A stretch of 64,000 nucleotides of DNA from Rhizobium sp. Q54 (GTDB taxonomy: Bacteria > Bacteroidota > Bacteroidia > Flavobacteriales > Flavobacteriaceae): assembly GCA_943328505.2 (NCBI GenBank), contig CALQAH020000001.1, positions 62,001-126,000 of the forward strand, read 5' to 3'. Made by a program: the position numbers and the translations under genes. Below, one piece after another: positions 8,638 to 17,126 of this stretch; positions within the stretch are counted from its first letter, which is position 1, and each line of letters begins with the position of its first letter. The notes under the pieces are model-generated. The model ran no database searches and was not told where the DNA came from. It saw only the letters and a list, made by a program, of their open reading frames with translations.

Positions 8638-9105
8638 TCACCATGATTTATAAGGTTTATGGCTTAAATAGGAGTTGTAAAATTTTGCGTCAGCGGTAAC
8701 TTCTTTTCCTAACCAATTTGGTCTTTCAAAAACTTCATCTTCAGATTTAAGTTCTACCTCTGCAAGTATGAGCCCTTCATTTTCGCCTGAAAAAACATCT
8801 ACTTCAAAAAGATGATTGCCTACCTTTATTTCATACCTAGTTTTATCAATATAAATATTTTCACAAAGGGGTAACAATTTTTCAGCTTCTGCAAAAGGAA
8901 TTTCTGTTTCCCACTCCAATCGTGTGGTACCACTTTCGTTTCCTTTCCCTTTGATAGTTAAGAAGCCTTTGTTTCCTTTAATTCTTATGCGAACTGTTCG
9001 TTCAGGATTGGAGTTTAAATACGCTTGTACAATTCTATTTTGCGTGAAAGAATACTTTATAAAATCGTTGGAAAGCACTAAAAATTTTCGTTCTATTTCT
9101 AACAT
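8638..9105 (-). CDS. CYTH-domain triphosphatase-like protein
   Basis: A 155-residue single-domain protein of the CYTH/triphosphate tunnel metalloenzyme superfamily. The start LEIERKFLV is the diagnostic alternating-Glu signature. Further family features are VRIRIKGNKGFLTIKGKG, RLEWETEIP, KTRYEIKVGNHLFEVDVF and GLILAEVEL. Characterised bacterial relatives are inorganic triphosphatases or class IV adenylate cyclases; which applies here cannot be told from sequence. It is divergent from dinB. A near-consensus TATCTTTA on the minus strand could be its -7 box. Confidence 0.88.
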   Translation of the reverse strand: MLEIERKFLVLSNDFIKYSFTQNRIVQAYLNSNPERTVRIRIKGNKGFLTIKGKGNESGTTRLEWETEIPFAEAEKLLPLCENIYIDKTRYEIKVGNHLFEVDVFSGENEGLILAEVELKSEDEVFERPNWLGKEVTADAKFYNSYLSHKPYKSW

Positions 9106-9134
9106 GGGATTGCCAATTTTATCTAAAGATACTA

Positions 9135-9142
9135 TAAATTTG
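9135..9142 (+). promoter_or_regulatory. -7 box of dinB, very close to the start codon
   Basis: TAAATTTG ends only 4 nt before the dinB ATG at 9147, placing the expected transcription start at or next to the start codon. Confidence 0.5.
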
Positions 9143-9146
9143 TGAG

Positions 9147-10229
9147 ATGCAGGAACTCCAATCCTACCGAAAAATCATCCATGTCGATATGGATGCTTTC
9201 TACGCTTCGGTGGAGCAATTGGACAATCCCGAACTTCGAGGAAAACCTTTGGCCGTAGGCGGAAGTGAAATTCGCGGCGTCGTTTCGGCAGCGAGTTATG
9301 AAGCTAGGAAATTTGGCGTTCGCAGTGCCATGAGTGGTGTTCAAGCAAGAAAAAACTGCCCAACTTTGATATTTGTTCCCCCAAGATTCGAACGGTATAA
9401 AGAAATTTCAAAGCACATTCGGAAAATATTTTATGACTATACCGATTTGGTTGAACCCTTGTCTTTAGATGAAGCTTATTTGGATGTTACTGAAAATAAA
9501 AAAGGAAATCCCAGTGCTACTTTGATAGCGCAAGAAATCAGAAAACGCATTTTTGACGAATTGGGTTTAACAGCTTCTGCAGGAATTTCAGTAAATAAAT
9601 TTGTTGCTAAAATAGCTAGTGACTATAATAAACCTAATGGTCAAAAAACAATTAATCCAGAAGAAGTAGCCTCTTTTTTAGAGGGTTTAGATGTCAAGAA
9701 ATTTTACGGAATTGGTAAGGTCACAACTGAGAAAATGTACCATCACGGGATTTTTACAGGAAAAGACTTAAAAGCTAAAACGCATGAGTATCTCGAAGAA
9801 CATTTTGGGAAAAGTGGTGCACAATATTATAACATTGTTAGAGGGATTCACAATAGTGAAGTGAAACCCAACAGAATCACAAAATCGGTAGCTGCAGAGC
9901 ATACCTTTAATGAGAATTTAACCTCAGAAGTATTCATGTCCGAACGATTGGAACGTATTGCACAAGAATTGGAAAAACGACTTAAAAAATATTCCATCTC
10001 AGGAAAAACGATAACTTTAAAAATAAAATACAGCGATTTCACCACACAAACCCGAAGCAAAACATTGCCTTATTTTATTGCAGACAAAGGTTTGTTGTTT
10101 GAAACCGCCAAGGAATTATTATACCAAGAGCGTATGAAAGAATCAGTACGGTTACTTGGAATTTCTTTGAATAATTTAAATACGGAAGTTAAAAAATCGG
10201 TGGTGGTGCAGCTGCGTTTTGAGTTTTGA
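9147..10229 (+). CDS. dinB: DNA polymerase IV (Y family)
   Basis: Error-prone translesion polymerase. The 360-residue protein has the palm motifs IIHVDMDAFYASVEQ (first metal Asp) and SLDEAYLDVT (catalytic Asp-Glu). It also has the GISVNKFVAKIASDYNKPNG segment, helix-hairpin-helix region FYGIGKVTTEKM and a C-terminal little-finger domain. The next Met would remove the region before the catalytic Asp, so the given start is required. The putative -7 box is almost adjacent to the ATG, suggesting a leaderless or very short-leader mRNA. No LexA-type site was recognised. No C-terminal clamp-binding motif was confirmed. Confidence 0.95.
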   Translation: MQELQSYRKIIHVDMDAFYASVEQLDNPELRGKPLAVGGSEIRGVVSAASYEARKFGVRSAMSGVQARKNCPTLIFVPPRFERYKEISKHIRKIFYDYTDLVEPLSLDEAYLDVTENKKGNPSATLIAQEIRKRIFDELGLTASAGISVNKFVAKIASDYNKPNGQKTINPEEVASFLEGLDVKKFYGIGKVTTEKMYHHGIFTGKDLKAKTHEYLEEHFGKSGAQYYNIVRGIHNSEVKPNRITKSVAAEHTFNENLTSEVFMSERLERIAQELEKRLKKYSISGKTITLKIKYSDFTTQTRSKTLPYFIADKGLLFETAKELLYQERMKESVRLLGISLNNLNTEVKKSVVVQLRFEF

Positions 10230-10241
10230 TTTATACATAAT

Positions 10242-10281
10242 AAAAAAAAATAGCCCCAAATAAATTGAGGCTATTTTTTTT
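10242..10281. terminator. Bidirectional terminator between dinB and the lipoprotein operon
   Basis: A(n)TAGCC-c-CAA / TTG-a-GGCTA-T(n). The A run on one side and T run on the other make it usable from both converging genes. Confidence 0.85.
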
Positions 10282-10298
10282 ATGAAGTAGACTTACTT

Positions 10299-11699
10299 TT
10301 AGTTAATAACAATATCATCTATTTGCATAGTTGTGGTTGGACCAGTTGTTCCATTCCCAACATATTCAAATATAAAGAAACCAGTACCAGTTAATGTAAT
10401 TGGATCAATGTTGTAATTTGTACTACTTGTAAAATTTGTTGGATAACCAGAAGGAGATCCAGGAGAAAAGGTAAACCCAGATGTTATATCCACTAAAGTT
10501 GCAGTCGATACATCAGAACCAGGGACATAATCAGTAGAATAATATACTTTCAAACAACTACTATCTCCAAAACCAGCTTTGGTTTTAAATGAAAATGTGT
10601 TGGCTGCAGAAAAATCTACAGGAACAAAAAACAATACTCTGTTAGCTTCTGGAGTTCCACCAAAAGAGGAAACTTGAATATATTTATTACCACTAAACGT
10701 TTTCACCTGCCAATATCTGCTACCTACATTAGCATCATTAACGTATTTAGGAAACACGGAAACATTGTTGCTATAGGAAGTAAAAGGTTCGTTTAAAGTC
10801 CCGTTATAAGCAATAGCGTCTCCAACAATTGGAGGATTAACATCAAATCGGTCTTCGGTTAATTGAATATCGCTTTCATATCGAACTATAAATTGAAAAT
10901 CGGTATCATATTTTGTTAAAACACCTCTAATTTTTCCGCTTTTAACAGGCACTTGATTTCCAGTAAAGGGACAAAAGCTACTAAAACGGATAATTTGTGC
11001 TGCACCACCATCAGATGAAATAAGTTCATGATTTGTTGCACCACCACCAGAATCAATATCGTAATAGGTTCTGTTGATTGACGCATCTGCAAACTGAACA
11101 TTTTCTAATTCTATCAAAGTGTTTTGTACCGCATCGGTGTAAGCATCGGCTAAACTAAATGTTCTAACCATTTCACTTTCAGCAACAATCGTTGCAGATG
11201 GGAACAAATGATTTTTCCATTCAAATTCTGATAATCTTCCAATCTCAGGAGGGTTAACAGTACTTGGTTGATAAAACGAACCAATTTGTAATGAACCATA
11301 AACAATAGCACTATACAAACCATTTAATTTGATATATACTTTTCTTCCCGGCGTAAACCCTTCACCAAAAAGAGTCGTTTCATTGATAGGAACACTAAAG
11401 CCTATTGGATCAGAACCATCCGTTGGAAGCGTTTGAAAAGATATAGACTTGTAAAAAGTTCCTTTTTCATCACTAGATGTGACATACGCTTCAATAATTT
11501 GATCAGTAGCCGAAGGTGAAAAAGCTACGGGGAAATTTGTTGCGGCATCTTGAACAGCTTCAACAGTAGTTGTAGTTGTTAATTCATAAGTAACCAATGT
11601 GCTACTCGGAGTATTATAGTTATCATCATTTACACAACTAGAAAATAATCCCGCTGTAACGGATAAAAATAAAACAGATTTAATAAATATATTTTTCAT
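10299..11699 (-). CDS. DUF5689 / choice-of-anchor-J type surface lipoprotein
   Basis: A 466-residue lipoprotein (signal ending LFSSC). The middle, residues about 40-285, reads like a DUF5689 domain with a predicted OB-like core around SGKIRGVLTKYDTDFQFIVR. The C-terminal part resembles a choice-of-anchor-J jelly roll (NRVLFFVPVDFSAANTFSFK ... MQIDDIVIN). It is last of three minus-strand genes after the TonB receptor and a smaller lipoprotein, so it is probably the surface-exposed binding or processing partner of that receptor. An OB-like fold would suit nucleic-acid binding; this is inference. Confidence 0.7.
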   Translation of the reverse strand: MKNIFIKSVLFLSVTAGLFSSCVNDDNYNTPSSTLVTYELTTTTTVEAVQDAATNFPVAFSPSATDQIIEAYVTSSDEKGTFYKSISFQTLPTDGSDPIGFSVPINETTLFGEGFTPGRKVYIKLNGLYSAIVYGSLQIGSFYQPSTVNPPEIGRLSEFEWKNHLFPSATIVAESEMVRTFSLADAYTDAVQNTLIELENVQFADASINRTYYDIDSGGGATNHELISSDGGAAQIIRFSSFCPFTGNQVPVKSGKIRGVLTKYDTDFQFIVRYESDIQLTEDRFDVNPPIVGDAIAYNGTLNEPFTSYSNNVSVFPKYVNDANVGSRYWQVKTFSGNKYIQVSSFGGTPEANRVLFFVPVDFSAANTFSFKTKAGFGDSSCLKVYYSTDYVPGSDVSTATLVDITSGFTFSPGSPSGYPTNFTSSTNYNIDPITLTGTGFFIFEYVGNGTTGPTTTMQIDDIVIN

Positions 11700-11710
11700 A
11701 GTGCAAACTT

Positions 11711-12343
11711 TTATTTTTCGTTAAAAATTCTAATGTTATCAATTTCATAAGTTCCATCCAAAGAAAAATTAGTACCAGAACCTTTGCATCTAAACGCTAA
11801 ATTAATATTTCCTGTAAAGATATCTTTATCTGATAAATCAATTTTTCCAGAACTGAAGAAATCGAAATTGGTATCGTAATCTAAAGGTGGTTTAGTGAAC
11901 GTTAAAGGAATCCAGGTAGCAGCGGTTACATTAGTTCCATCATAATTTGTAGAATAAAGTAATTCGATAGAATTTGATGAAGAGGATACATAGGCTTGGG
12001 CTACATCGAAAGCTAATTTTTCGTTTTCAAGTAAATCCATATTAATCGGAGGCGAAATTAACCAAGCAATATTTGAAGGCTCATTCGATTGATAAGAAGT
12101 GAACTCAGCATATTTTGTACCACTATAAAATCCTTGGTTCCATTTAACTGTTCCTGCTTGAGCAAAATTTGTCCATCCTAAAATATTAAGAGGATCTCCT
12201 TCTGTTTCTTCTTTAACGCTTAAAAACTCTTCATAAAAAAGATAAGGAGATAAATCAGAATTTTTAATATCGTCCTCTGGAGCACATCCTGTGAAAGGTG
12301 TAATAGCGACAAGCGCTAGTATTAATAATTTTATTGTTTTCAT
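11711..12343 (-). CDS. Choice-of-anchor-J type lipoprotein
   Basis: A 210-residue lipoprotein (LVAITPFTGC lipobox region). The mature part resembles the C-terminal jelly-roll of the next gene: SNIAWLISPPINMDLLENEK near the middle and GTYEIDNIRIFNEK at the end. It sits 10 nt downstream of the TonB receptor stop and 11 nt upstream of the DUF5689 lipoprotein, so the three form one operon. Choice-of-anchor domains are common in secreted or surface Bacteroidetes proteins and probably bind a ligand; the ligand is unknown. Confidence 0.65.
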   Translation of the reverse strand: MKTIKLLILALVAITPFTGCAPEDDIKNSDLSPYLFYEEFLSVKEETEGDPLNILGWTNFAQAGTVKWNQGFYSGTKYAEFTSYQSNEPSNIAWLISPPINMDLLENEKLAFDVAQAYVSSSSNSIELLYSTNYDGTNVTAATWIPLTFTKPPLDYDTNFDFFSSGKIDLSDKDIFTGNINLAFRCKGSGTNFSLDGTYEIDNIRIFNEK

Positions 12344-12353
12344 AGCTATTCGT

Positions 12354-15191
12354 TTAAAAATTAATATAAAAATTTAAGAAATATGTTCTTCCATAACCGT
12401 AAAAGTATCTCGGAGCAAAAGCAGGTGTACCACTCGATACATCTTGATTTACTTCTCTAAAGTTGGCGTTTCTAGTTTGTTCGAAACCACCTGTTTTATA
12501 GACAACATCTAATACATTATTAATACTTGCAAAAAACCCAAAAGTTTGACTTCCAACTTTCCATGATTTTCCTCCAGTTAAATTGAAAAGCATAAAATCA
12601 TCAAATTTTTCTTGTTTTAATAATTCTTTTGCTCTTTCATTAGTCGCTTCTGGAAAAGGCAGTCCTTCTGAATCTAATGGGTTTTTAAAGAAATTATCGG
12701 TTCTTAGTAATGAAGAAATATCTAAATAATTATTTCCAAGATAATTAGCATTTGCTCCAATCCACCAAAATTTAGGATCTCTATATTCAATTCCAAACGA
12801 TGCTGCAGTTTGAGGCCCACCAGATAATCGATATCCTTTTAATTTTGCAGATCCAAAATCTGTAACCGGATTAGTATTTGTGTCGGATGCTAAATTGTCG
12901 TTATTAAGGGATACATTAGGATTATTGTTGTAAGTATTTTCTCCATAAGCACCAGTAAGGGAAAGTTTAATGGTAGAAGTTATTTGATATTCCATTCCTA
13001 ATTCAAAACCAACATTCTGTTTCTCAATACCAGTAACCGTTTCAGCAACAAAGGCATCTCCACCATCTCCATTATCATCTTCAAAAATACCTTCTCCAAA
13101 AAAGAAAGAAGTTTCGGTTGAATTTTTAATATTGGTATAATAAGCAGTAAATCTTGATTTAAATTTTGAGGCTTTTATGATATAACTAAAATCAGCACTT
13201 GTTATGTTTTCAGATTCAAGACCTTCAGGTGTGTTTTCATTAATACGAGTATTAGGAAAAACATTTTTCAAAGTTGGTGCTTTTGTCAAATAGGCAGCAT
13301 TTGCAGTAAGAAATTGTCTTCCTGAGATTTTATAAGTCATACCACCTTTGAAAGCAAAGTTTTCGTATATAAATTTATCGCTTTTTCCAAAAGAATTAGT
13401 AGGGTATAAACCGTTTTTGTATAATCCTTCTCTTTGATATTGAGTTCTAGTAAAAGCTTCGGCTAAATAAAAATCTATTTTTTTGTATGTAAATTTGAAT
13501 TGGGTAAAAGCATCAATAGTATTAGCTAATAAATTGTAATTATAACCAAAAGTATCTCCTACATAAACTTTTCTGTATTGATTGTTAATATCATTTGGAT
13601 TTAAAGAAGTGTTATTTAGATCAGGTTGTTGTTCAGAACCAACCTGAAAATTATCATAATCTAGGTAAAAATCGCCACCTAAAAGGTCTAAAAGACTAGC
13701 GAAATTATGAGAGTTTAATTTTCTTAAAGAAACACCAGCATTCATATTAATATTATCTGCCAATTGAGAATTTAAAACTGAATTTGCGGACCAAACTTTA
13801 TCGTCTGTTCTGTCCTCATACAATATATAAGCACTATGTCCATCAGAAGTTTTATTTGCTTCATATAAAGCATTCCAATTTATTTGTGGATTGGCTAAAA
13901 ATTTTGACTTTGCATTAATGGCATTGAAAATATTCAAAGGGTCATCTCCTTGAAAATCGGTATAATCATCTGGATTATAAGCTGATGTATAATAACTAGG
14001 AAGATTTCTGTAATAGATTGGATCTGGACTATCAGCACCTTGATTATCAAGTCTGCTATTTCCTATTTTACCAAATTGATAAGCAACACTGGTATTTAAG
14101 TTTGTTTTATCAGATATTTTCCAATAATGTGTTAGCATTAATATTGGCTCTTCAATATCTTTATCTCTTGAGTTTCTCTTTTTACCATCTTGCCATCCCC
14201 AATACGAATTGTATTTTTCCCCTACTAAACGAGTTACTTCATCCGAATTTGGAGAGCTTTTTCCTCTGCTATTTTGAGCAAAAATTGAAGTAAAATTTAA
14301 GGAATGCTTTTCATTAATTTTCTTTTCTACTGCTGCAAAAAATGAATTGGCACTATAATCAGTTCCTTCGAAATAACCTTCTTGGGCCCATCTTCTTGAC
14401 GCCGAAACAACAAAAGCCCAGCCATCTCTATTCATACCGGAAGCATGAGTTCCCATAGTTCTCCAGCTATAATTAGTGTTGGTTCCCGAAAACGAAATCC
14501 TTGACCCTTTTCTATAAATAGACGCTCTTGTATTAATTTCTTGTGTTCCCAATATACCTCCAAAAGTATAATCAGATGGAGATGTACCCGTTGTGAATTC
14601 TTGATTTCTAGTGGCATCATTTAATCCACCCCAATTGCTCCACTGAGGTCTTCCATCGTAGATTTTATTCATTGTTACACCATTTACCATAGTAGTAGCG
14701 TATTCATTGTCTAAACCACGAATTCTAAATCGAGCTTGTCCCCAATTGAAAGCAGCTGCTTGTTGAAAAGCATCTCGAGAAGCTTGTAGCAATCCAGATG
14801 TGGTCTCAGAACCACTATTGTCATCGCCTAAATCGCTTTCAGTAATGGTAATTAAGCTAAGTTGTCGTTCGGAAGTAATATCTTCTTCCATAACGATAAC
14901 TCCTAAGTCCAACATTTTTCCTGTTTCAACTTCTACTACTAAAAGTTGCTCTTTGAATCCATCGCTTTTAATTTGTACTAATTGACTTCCTTGACTTACT
15001 TCTTTAAAACTAAAAGTTCCATTTGCATCCGTTAAAGAAGTAAAGTTTGTGTTTTGAATTGACGCTACAACATTTTGTAATGGTTTTTGAGTTTTTGAAT
15101 CAACAACTTTTCCGGTTATCCCTGTTGTTGTTTGTGCAAAAGCAAAAAACACCTGCATTACAAATAATGTACTAATAACAATTTTTTTCAT
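12354..15191 (-). CDS. TonB-dependent outer-membrane receptor with carboxypeptidase-like N-terminal domain
   Basis: A 945-residue outer-membrane receptor. Signal peptide (residues 1-19) is followed by a carboxypeptidase-regulatory-like domain (about 22-110, GITGKVVDSKTQKPLQNVVA), a plug region (about 130-230, with FRIRGLDNEYATTMVNGV), and a long beta-barrel ending in the aromatic terminus FYINF. It imports a ligand too large for porins using TonB energy. No SusD gene follows; two anchor-J/DUF5689 lipoproteins occupy that position. A divergent gene encodes a secreted EEP nuclease/phosphatase, suggesting a phosphodiester or nucleic-acid ligand. It is first gene of the operon with its own promoter. 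Confidence 0.9.
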   Translation of the reverse strand: MKKIVISTLFVMQVFFAFAQTTTGITGKVVDSKTQKPLQNVVASIQNTNFTSLTDANGTFSFKEVSQGSQLVQIKSDGFKEQLLVVEVETGKMLDLGVIVMEEDITSERQLSLITITESDLGDDNSGSETTSGLLQASRDAFQQAAAFNWGQARFRIRGLDNEYATTMVNGVTMNKIYDGRPQWSNWGGLNDATRNQEFTTGTSPSDYTFGGILGTQEINTRASIYRKGSRISFSGTNTNYSWRTMGTHASGMNRDGWAFVVSASRRWAQEGYFEGTDYSANSFFAAVEKKINEKHSLNFTSIFAQNSRGKSSPNSDEVTRLVGEKYNSYWGWQDGKKRNSRDKDIEEPILMLTHYWKISDKTNLNTSVAYQFGKIGNSRLDNQGADSPDPIYYRNLPSYYTSAYNPDDYTDFQGDDPLNIFNAINAKSKFLANPQINWNALYEANKTSDGHSAYILYEDRTDDKVWSANSVLNSQLADNINMNAGVSLRKLNSHNFASLLDLLGGDFYLDYDNFQVGSEQQPDLNNTSLNPNDINNQYRKVYVGDTFGYNYNLLANTIDAFTQFKFTYKKIDFYLAEAFTRTQYQREGLYKNGLYPTNSFGKSDKFIYENFAFKGGMTYKISGRQFLTANAAYLTKAPTLKNVFPNTRINENTPEGLESENITSADFSYIIKASKFKSRFTAYYTNIKNSTETSFFFGEGIFEDDNGDGGDAFVAETVTGIEKQNVGFELGMEYQITSTIKLSLTGAYGENTYNNNPNVSLNNDNLASDTNTNPVTDFGSAKLKGYRLSGGPQTAASFGIEYRDPKFWWIGANANYLGNNYLDISSLLRTDNFFKNPLDSEGLPFPEATNERAKELLKQEKFDDFMLFNLTGGKSWKVGSQTFGFFASINNVLDVVYKTGGFEQTRNANFREVNQDVSSGTPAFAPRYFYGYGRTYFLNFYINF

Positions 15192-15249
15192 AAATAAAAT
15201 TAAGTTAATTTCTCTTATAGCTAAGTCTTAATGAAAACTTAACAGACGA

Positions 15250-15257
15250 CAAAGGTA
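15250..15257 (-). promoter_or_regulatory. -7 box of the TonB receptor operon
   Basis: TACCTTTG on the minus strand, exact TAnnTTTG. Predicted leader is about 55 nt. Confidence 0.6.
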
Positions 15258-15277
15258 CATCTTTTAATAATATTATC

Positions 15278-15285
15278 TACTTTTG
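15278..15285 (+). promoter_or_regulatory. -7 box of the EEP nuclease gene
   Basis: TACTTTTG on the plus strand, 20 bp from the divergent receptor promoter. The two promoters are close enough to share a regulator. Confidence 0.55.
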
Positions 15286-15330
15286 ACGCAAAGTTTGTAA
15301 TAAACTTGACAATAAATTAATATACGTTTT

Positions 15331-16440
15331 ATGAGAATTAAAAATCTAATTGCCCTTTTCTTTGTTTTATCTGTAGCTTATGTAGCAAAAGCACAAGAAA
15401 AAAAATACATAGTGCATACAGTAGCATTTTATAATTTTGAAAATCTTTTCGATACGATCAACCAATCAAACAACGATGAAGAGTGGTTGCCAAATGGAGC
15501 TCAAAATTGGACTTCAAAAAAGTACCGCCAAAAACTTCATAATTTGGCTAGAGTTTTAACTGAAATCGGAATAAATGAAAAACAGCCCAATTCGCCAACA
15601 TTTATTGGTGGTTGTGAAATCGAAAACCGAGGTGTTTTGGAAGATTTAATTAAGGAGCCTTTGTTAATAGCTAAAGATTATGGAATTGTTCATTTTGATT
15701 CCCCTGATAAAAGAGGAATTGATGTTGCCTTTTTGTACCAAAAGAAACATTTTAAACCTACAAGTTATAAAAACATTCCATTGCTTATTTATAAAAATCA
15801 AATCAATAAATCAGCCAAAGAAAAAGATCAAAAAGACGACATTTCTGATGATAAATCAGAAGTAGATAAAGATTTAGACCGAGTCTTTACCCGTGATCAA
15901 CTTTTAGTAACTGGTTTTTTAGATGGTGAAGAAATTAATATTATTGTTAACCACTGGCCTTCTCGTTCAGGCGGTGAAAAGAAAAGCTCTCCTTTTCGTG
16001 AACAAGCTGGAAGATTAAATAGAACAATTATGGATTCAATCTATAAAATTAATCCTAATGCAAAAATCATAACTATGGGTGATTTAAATGATGGAAGTTA
16101 TAATAAAAGTGTTAAAGAAGGTATAGGAGCAAAAAGAACAAAAGAGGAAGTACAACAATTTGGAGTTTATAATCCTTTTGAACAAATGGCAAAAGAAGGC
16201 AATGCATCTTTGTTTTATCGTGATGCGGGAGATATTTTTGACCAAATTATGGTCTCAGAAACCTTACTTAATAAAGATTACAAAGCGTTTCACTATTGGA
16301 AATCTGGAATCTGGAATAAACCATATATGATAACAACTGTCGGACAGTATAAAGGCTATCCACTTCGACATTCCATGACAGAAGTTGGATATAGTGATCA
16401 CTTCCCAGTGTATATTTATTTAATTAAACAAGGAAATTAA
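15331..16440 (+). CDS. Secreted endonuclease/exonuclease/phosphatase family protein
   Basis: A 369-residue exported hydrolase with the DNase-I-like EEP fold. A signal peptide (VLSVAYVAKAQ) is followed by the ordered motifs FYNFENLFD, GCEIENR (metal Glu), RGIDVAFLY, NHWPSRSGG (catalytic His), MGDLNDGS and SDHFPVY (catalytic Asp-His). Family members cleave phosphodiester bonds of DNA, RNA or other phosphorylated compounds; substrate is not readable. It is transcribed divergently from the TonB receptor operon, so likely releases the ligand that the receptor imports. A strong terminator follows. Confidence 0.85.
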   Translation: MRIKNLIALFFVLSVAYVAKAQEKKYIVHTVAFYNFENLFDTINQSNNDEEWLPNGAQNWTSKKYRQKLHNLARVLTEIGINEKQPNSPTFIGGCEIENRGVLEDLIKEPLLIAKDYGIVHFDSPDKRGIDVAFLYQKKHFKPTSYKNIPLLIYKNQINKSAKEKDQKDDISDDKSEVDKDLDRVFTRDQLLVTGFLDGEEINIIVNHWPSRSGGEKKSSPFREQAGRLNRTIMDSIYKINPNAKIITMGDLNDGSYNKSVKEGIGAKRTKEEVQQFGVYNPFEQMAKEGNASLFYRDAGDIFDQIMVSETLLNKDYKAFHYWKSGIWNKPYMITTVGQYKGYPLRHSMTEVGYSDHFPVYIYLIKQGN

Positions 16441-16450
16441 AAACATAAAT

Positions 16451-16482
16451 AAAAAAGGTTAGTTCTCGCTAACCTTTTTTTA
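16451..16482 (+). terminator. Intrinsic terminator of the EEP nuclease gene
   Basis: GGTTAG / CTAACC stem flanked by A and T runs, loop TTCTCG. Confidence 0.9.
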
Positions 16483-16507
16483 TTTTTAGTAAATTCGTAA
16501 AAAAATT

Positions 16508-17047
16508 ATGGCAATTCCAAAACCTTTCAATCTTACCAAATGGATTGAAGACAATCGGCACTTACTAAAACCACCAGTTGGCAATAAAAATCTTTACATA
16601 GACTCCGATGATTATATTGTAATGATTGTTGCTGGACCTAATGCACGAAAAGACTATCATTATAACGAAACAGAAGAATTATTCTATCAACTCGAAGGAG
16701 AAATCACAGTATATGTTCAAGATGAAGGAGAAAAGAAAGCCATGAAACTTTCCGCAGGCGATATGTATTTACATCCTGCTAAAGTACCACATTCTCCAAC
16801 CAGAACAGTAGGGTCAATAGGTTTGGTTATCGAAAGAAAACGATTAGCCAAAGGAGCAAAAGACGGTTTACTTTGGTTTTGTGAAAACTGCAATCATAAA
16901 TTATACGATGTCTATTTTGAATTACAAGACATTGAAAAAGATTTTCAACATCACTTCAATCATTTTTACAATTCGGTAGCATTAAGAACTTGTTCGAATT
17001 GCGGCACTGTTATGGAAACGGATCCAAAGTTTGTAACTAAAACCTAA
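16508..17047 (+). CDS. nbaC: 3-hydroxyanthranilate 3,4-dioxygenase
   Basis: Non-haem iron cupin that opens 3-hydroxyanthranilate to aminocarboxymuconate semialdehyde in tryptophan catabolism or quinolinate synthesis. The 179-residue protein has cupin ligands His51 and Glu57 (HYNETEE) and His95 (KVPHSPTRT). It also has the extra rubredoxin-like metal site of bacterial enzymes: Cys125/Cys128 (CENC) and Cys162/Cys165 (CSNC). Together with kynA this gives two kynurenine-pathway enzymes in the window. It lies 79 nt before an aldehyde dehydrogenase gene of the same orientation. Confidence 0.94.
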   Translation: MAIPKPFNLTKWIEDNRHLLKPPVGNKNLYIDSDDYIVMIVAGPNARKDYHYNETEELFYQLEGEITVYVQDEGEKKAMKLSAGDMYLHPAKVPHSPTRTVGSIGLVIERKRLAKGAKDGLLWFCENCNHKLYDVYFELQDIEKDFQHHFNHFYNSVALRTCSNCGTVMETDPKFVTKT

Positions 17048-17126
17048 TGCTATTAATTTGTGATAATTCACCTTTTAATAATATCTTCGCAAAAATTTTC
17101 AATTCATTCAAAATACAACACTAATA

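Noticed and set aside
15250-15285. A shared operator between the divergent TonB and EEP promoters
   Set aside because: I looked for an inverted or direct repeat between the two -7 boxes and found none convincing, so co-regulation is only suggested by proximity.
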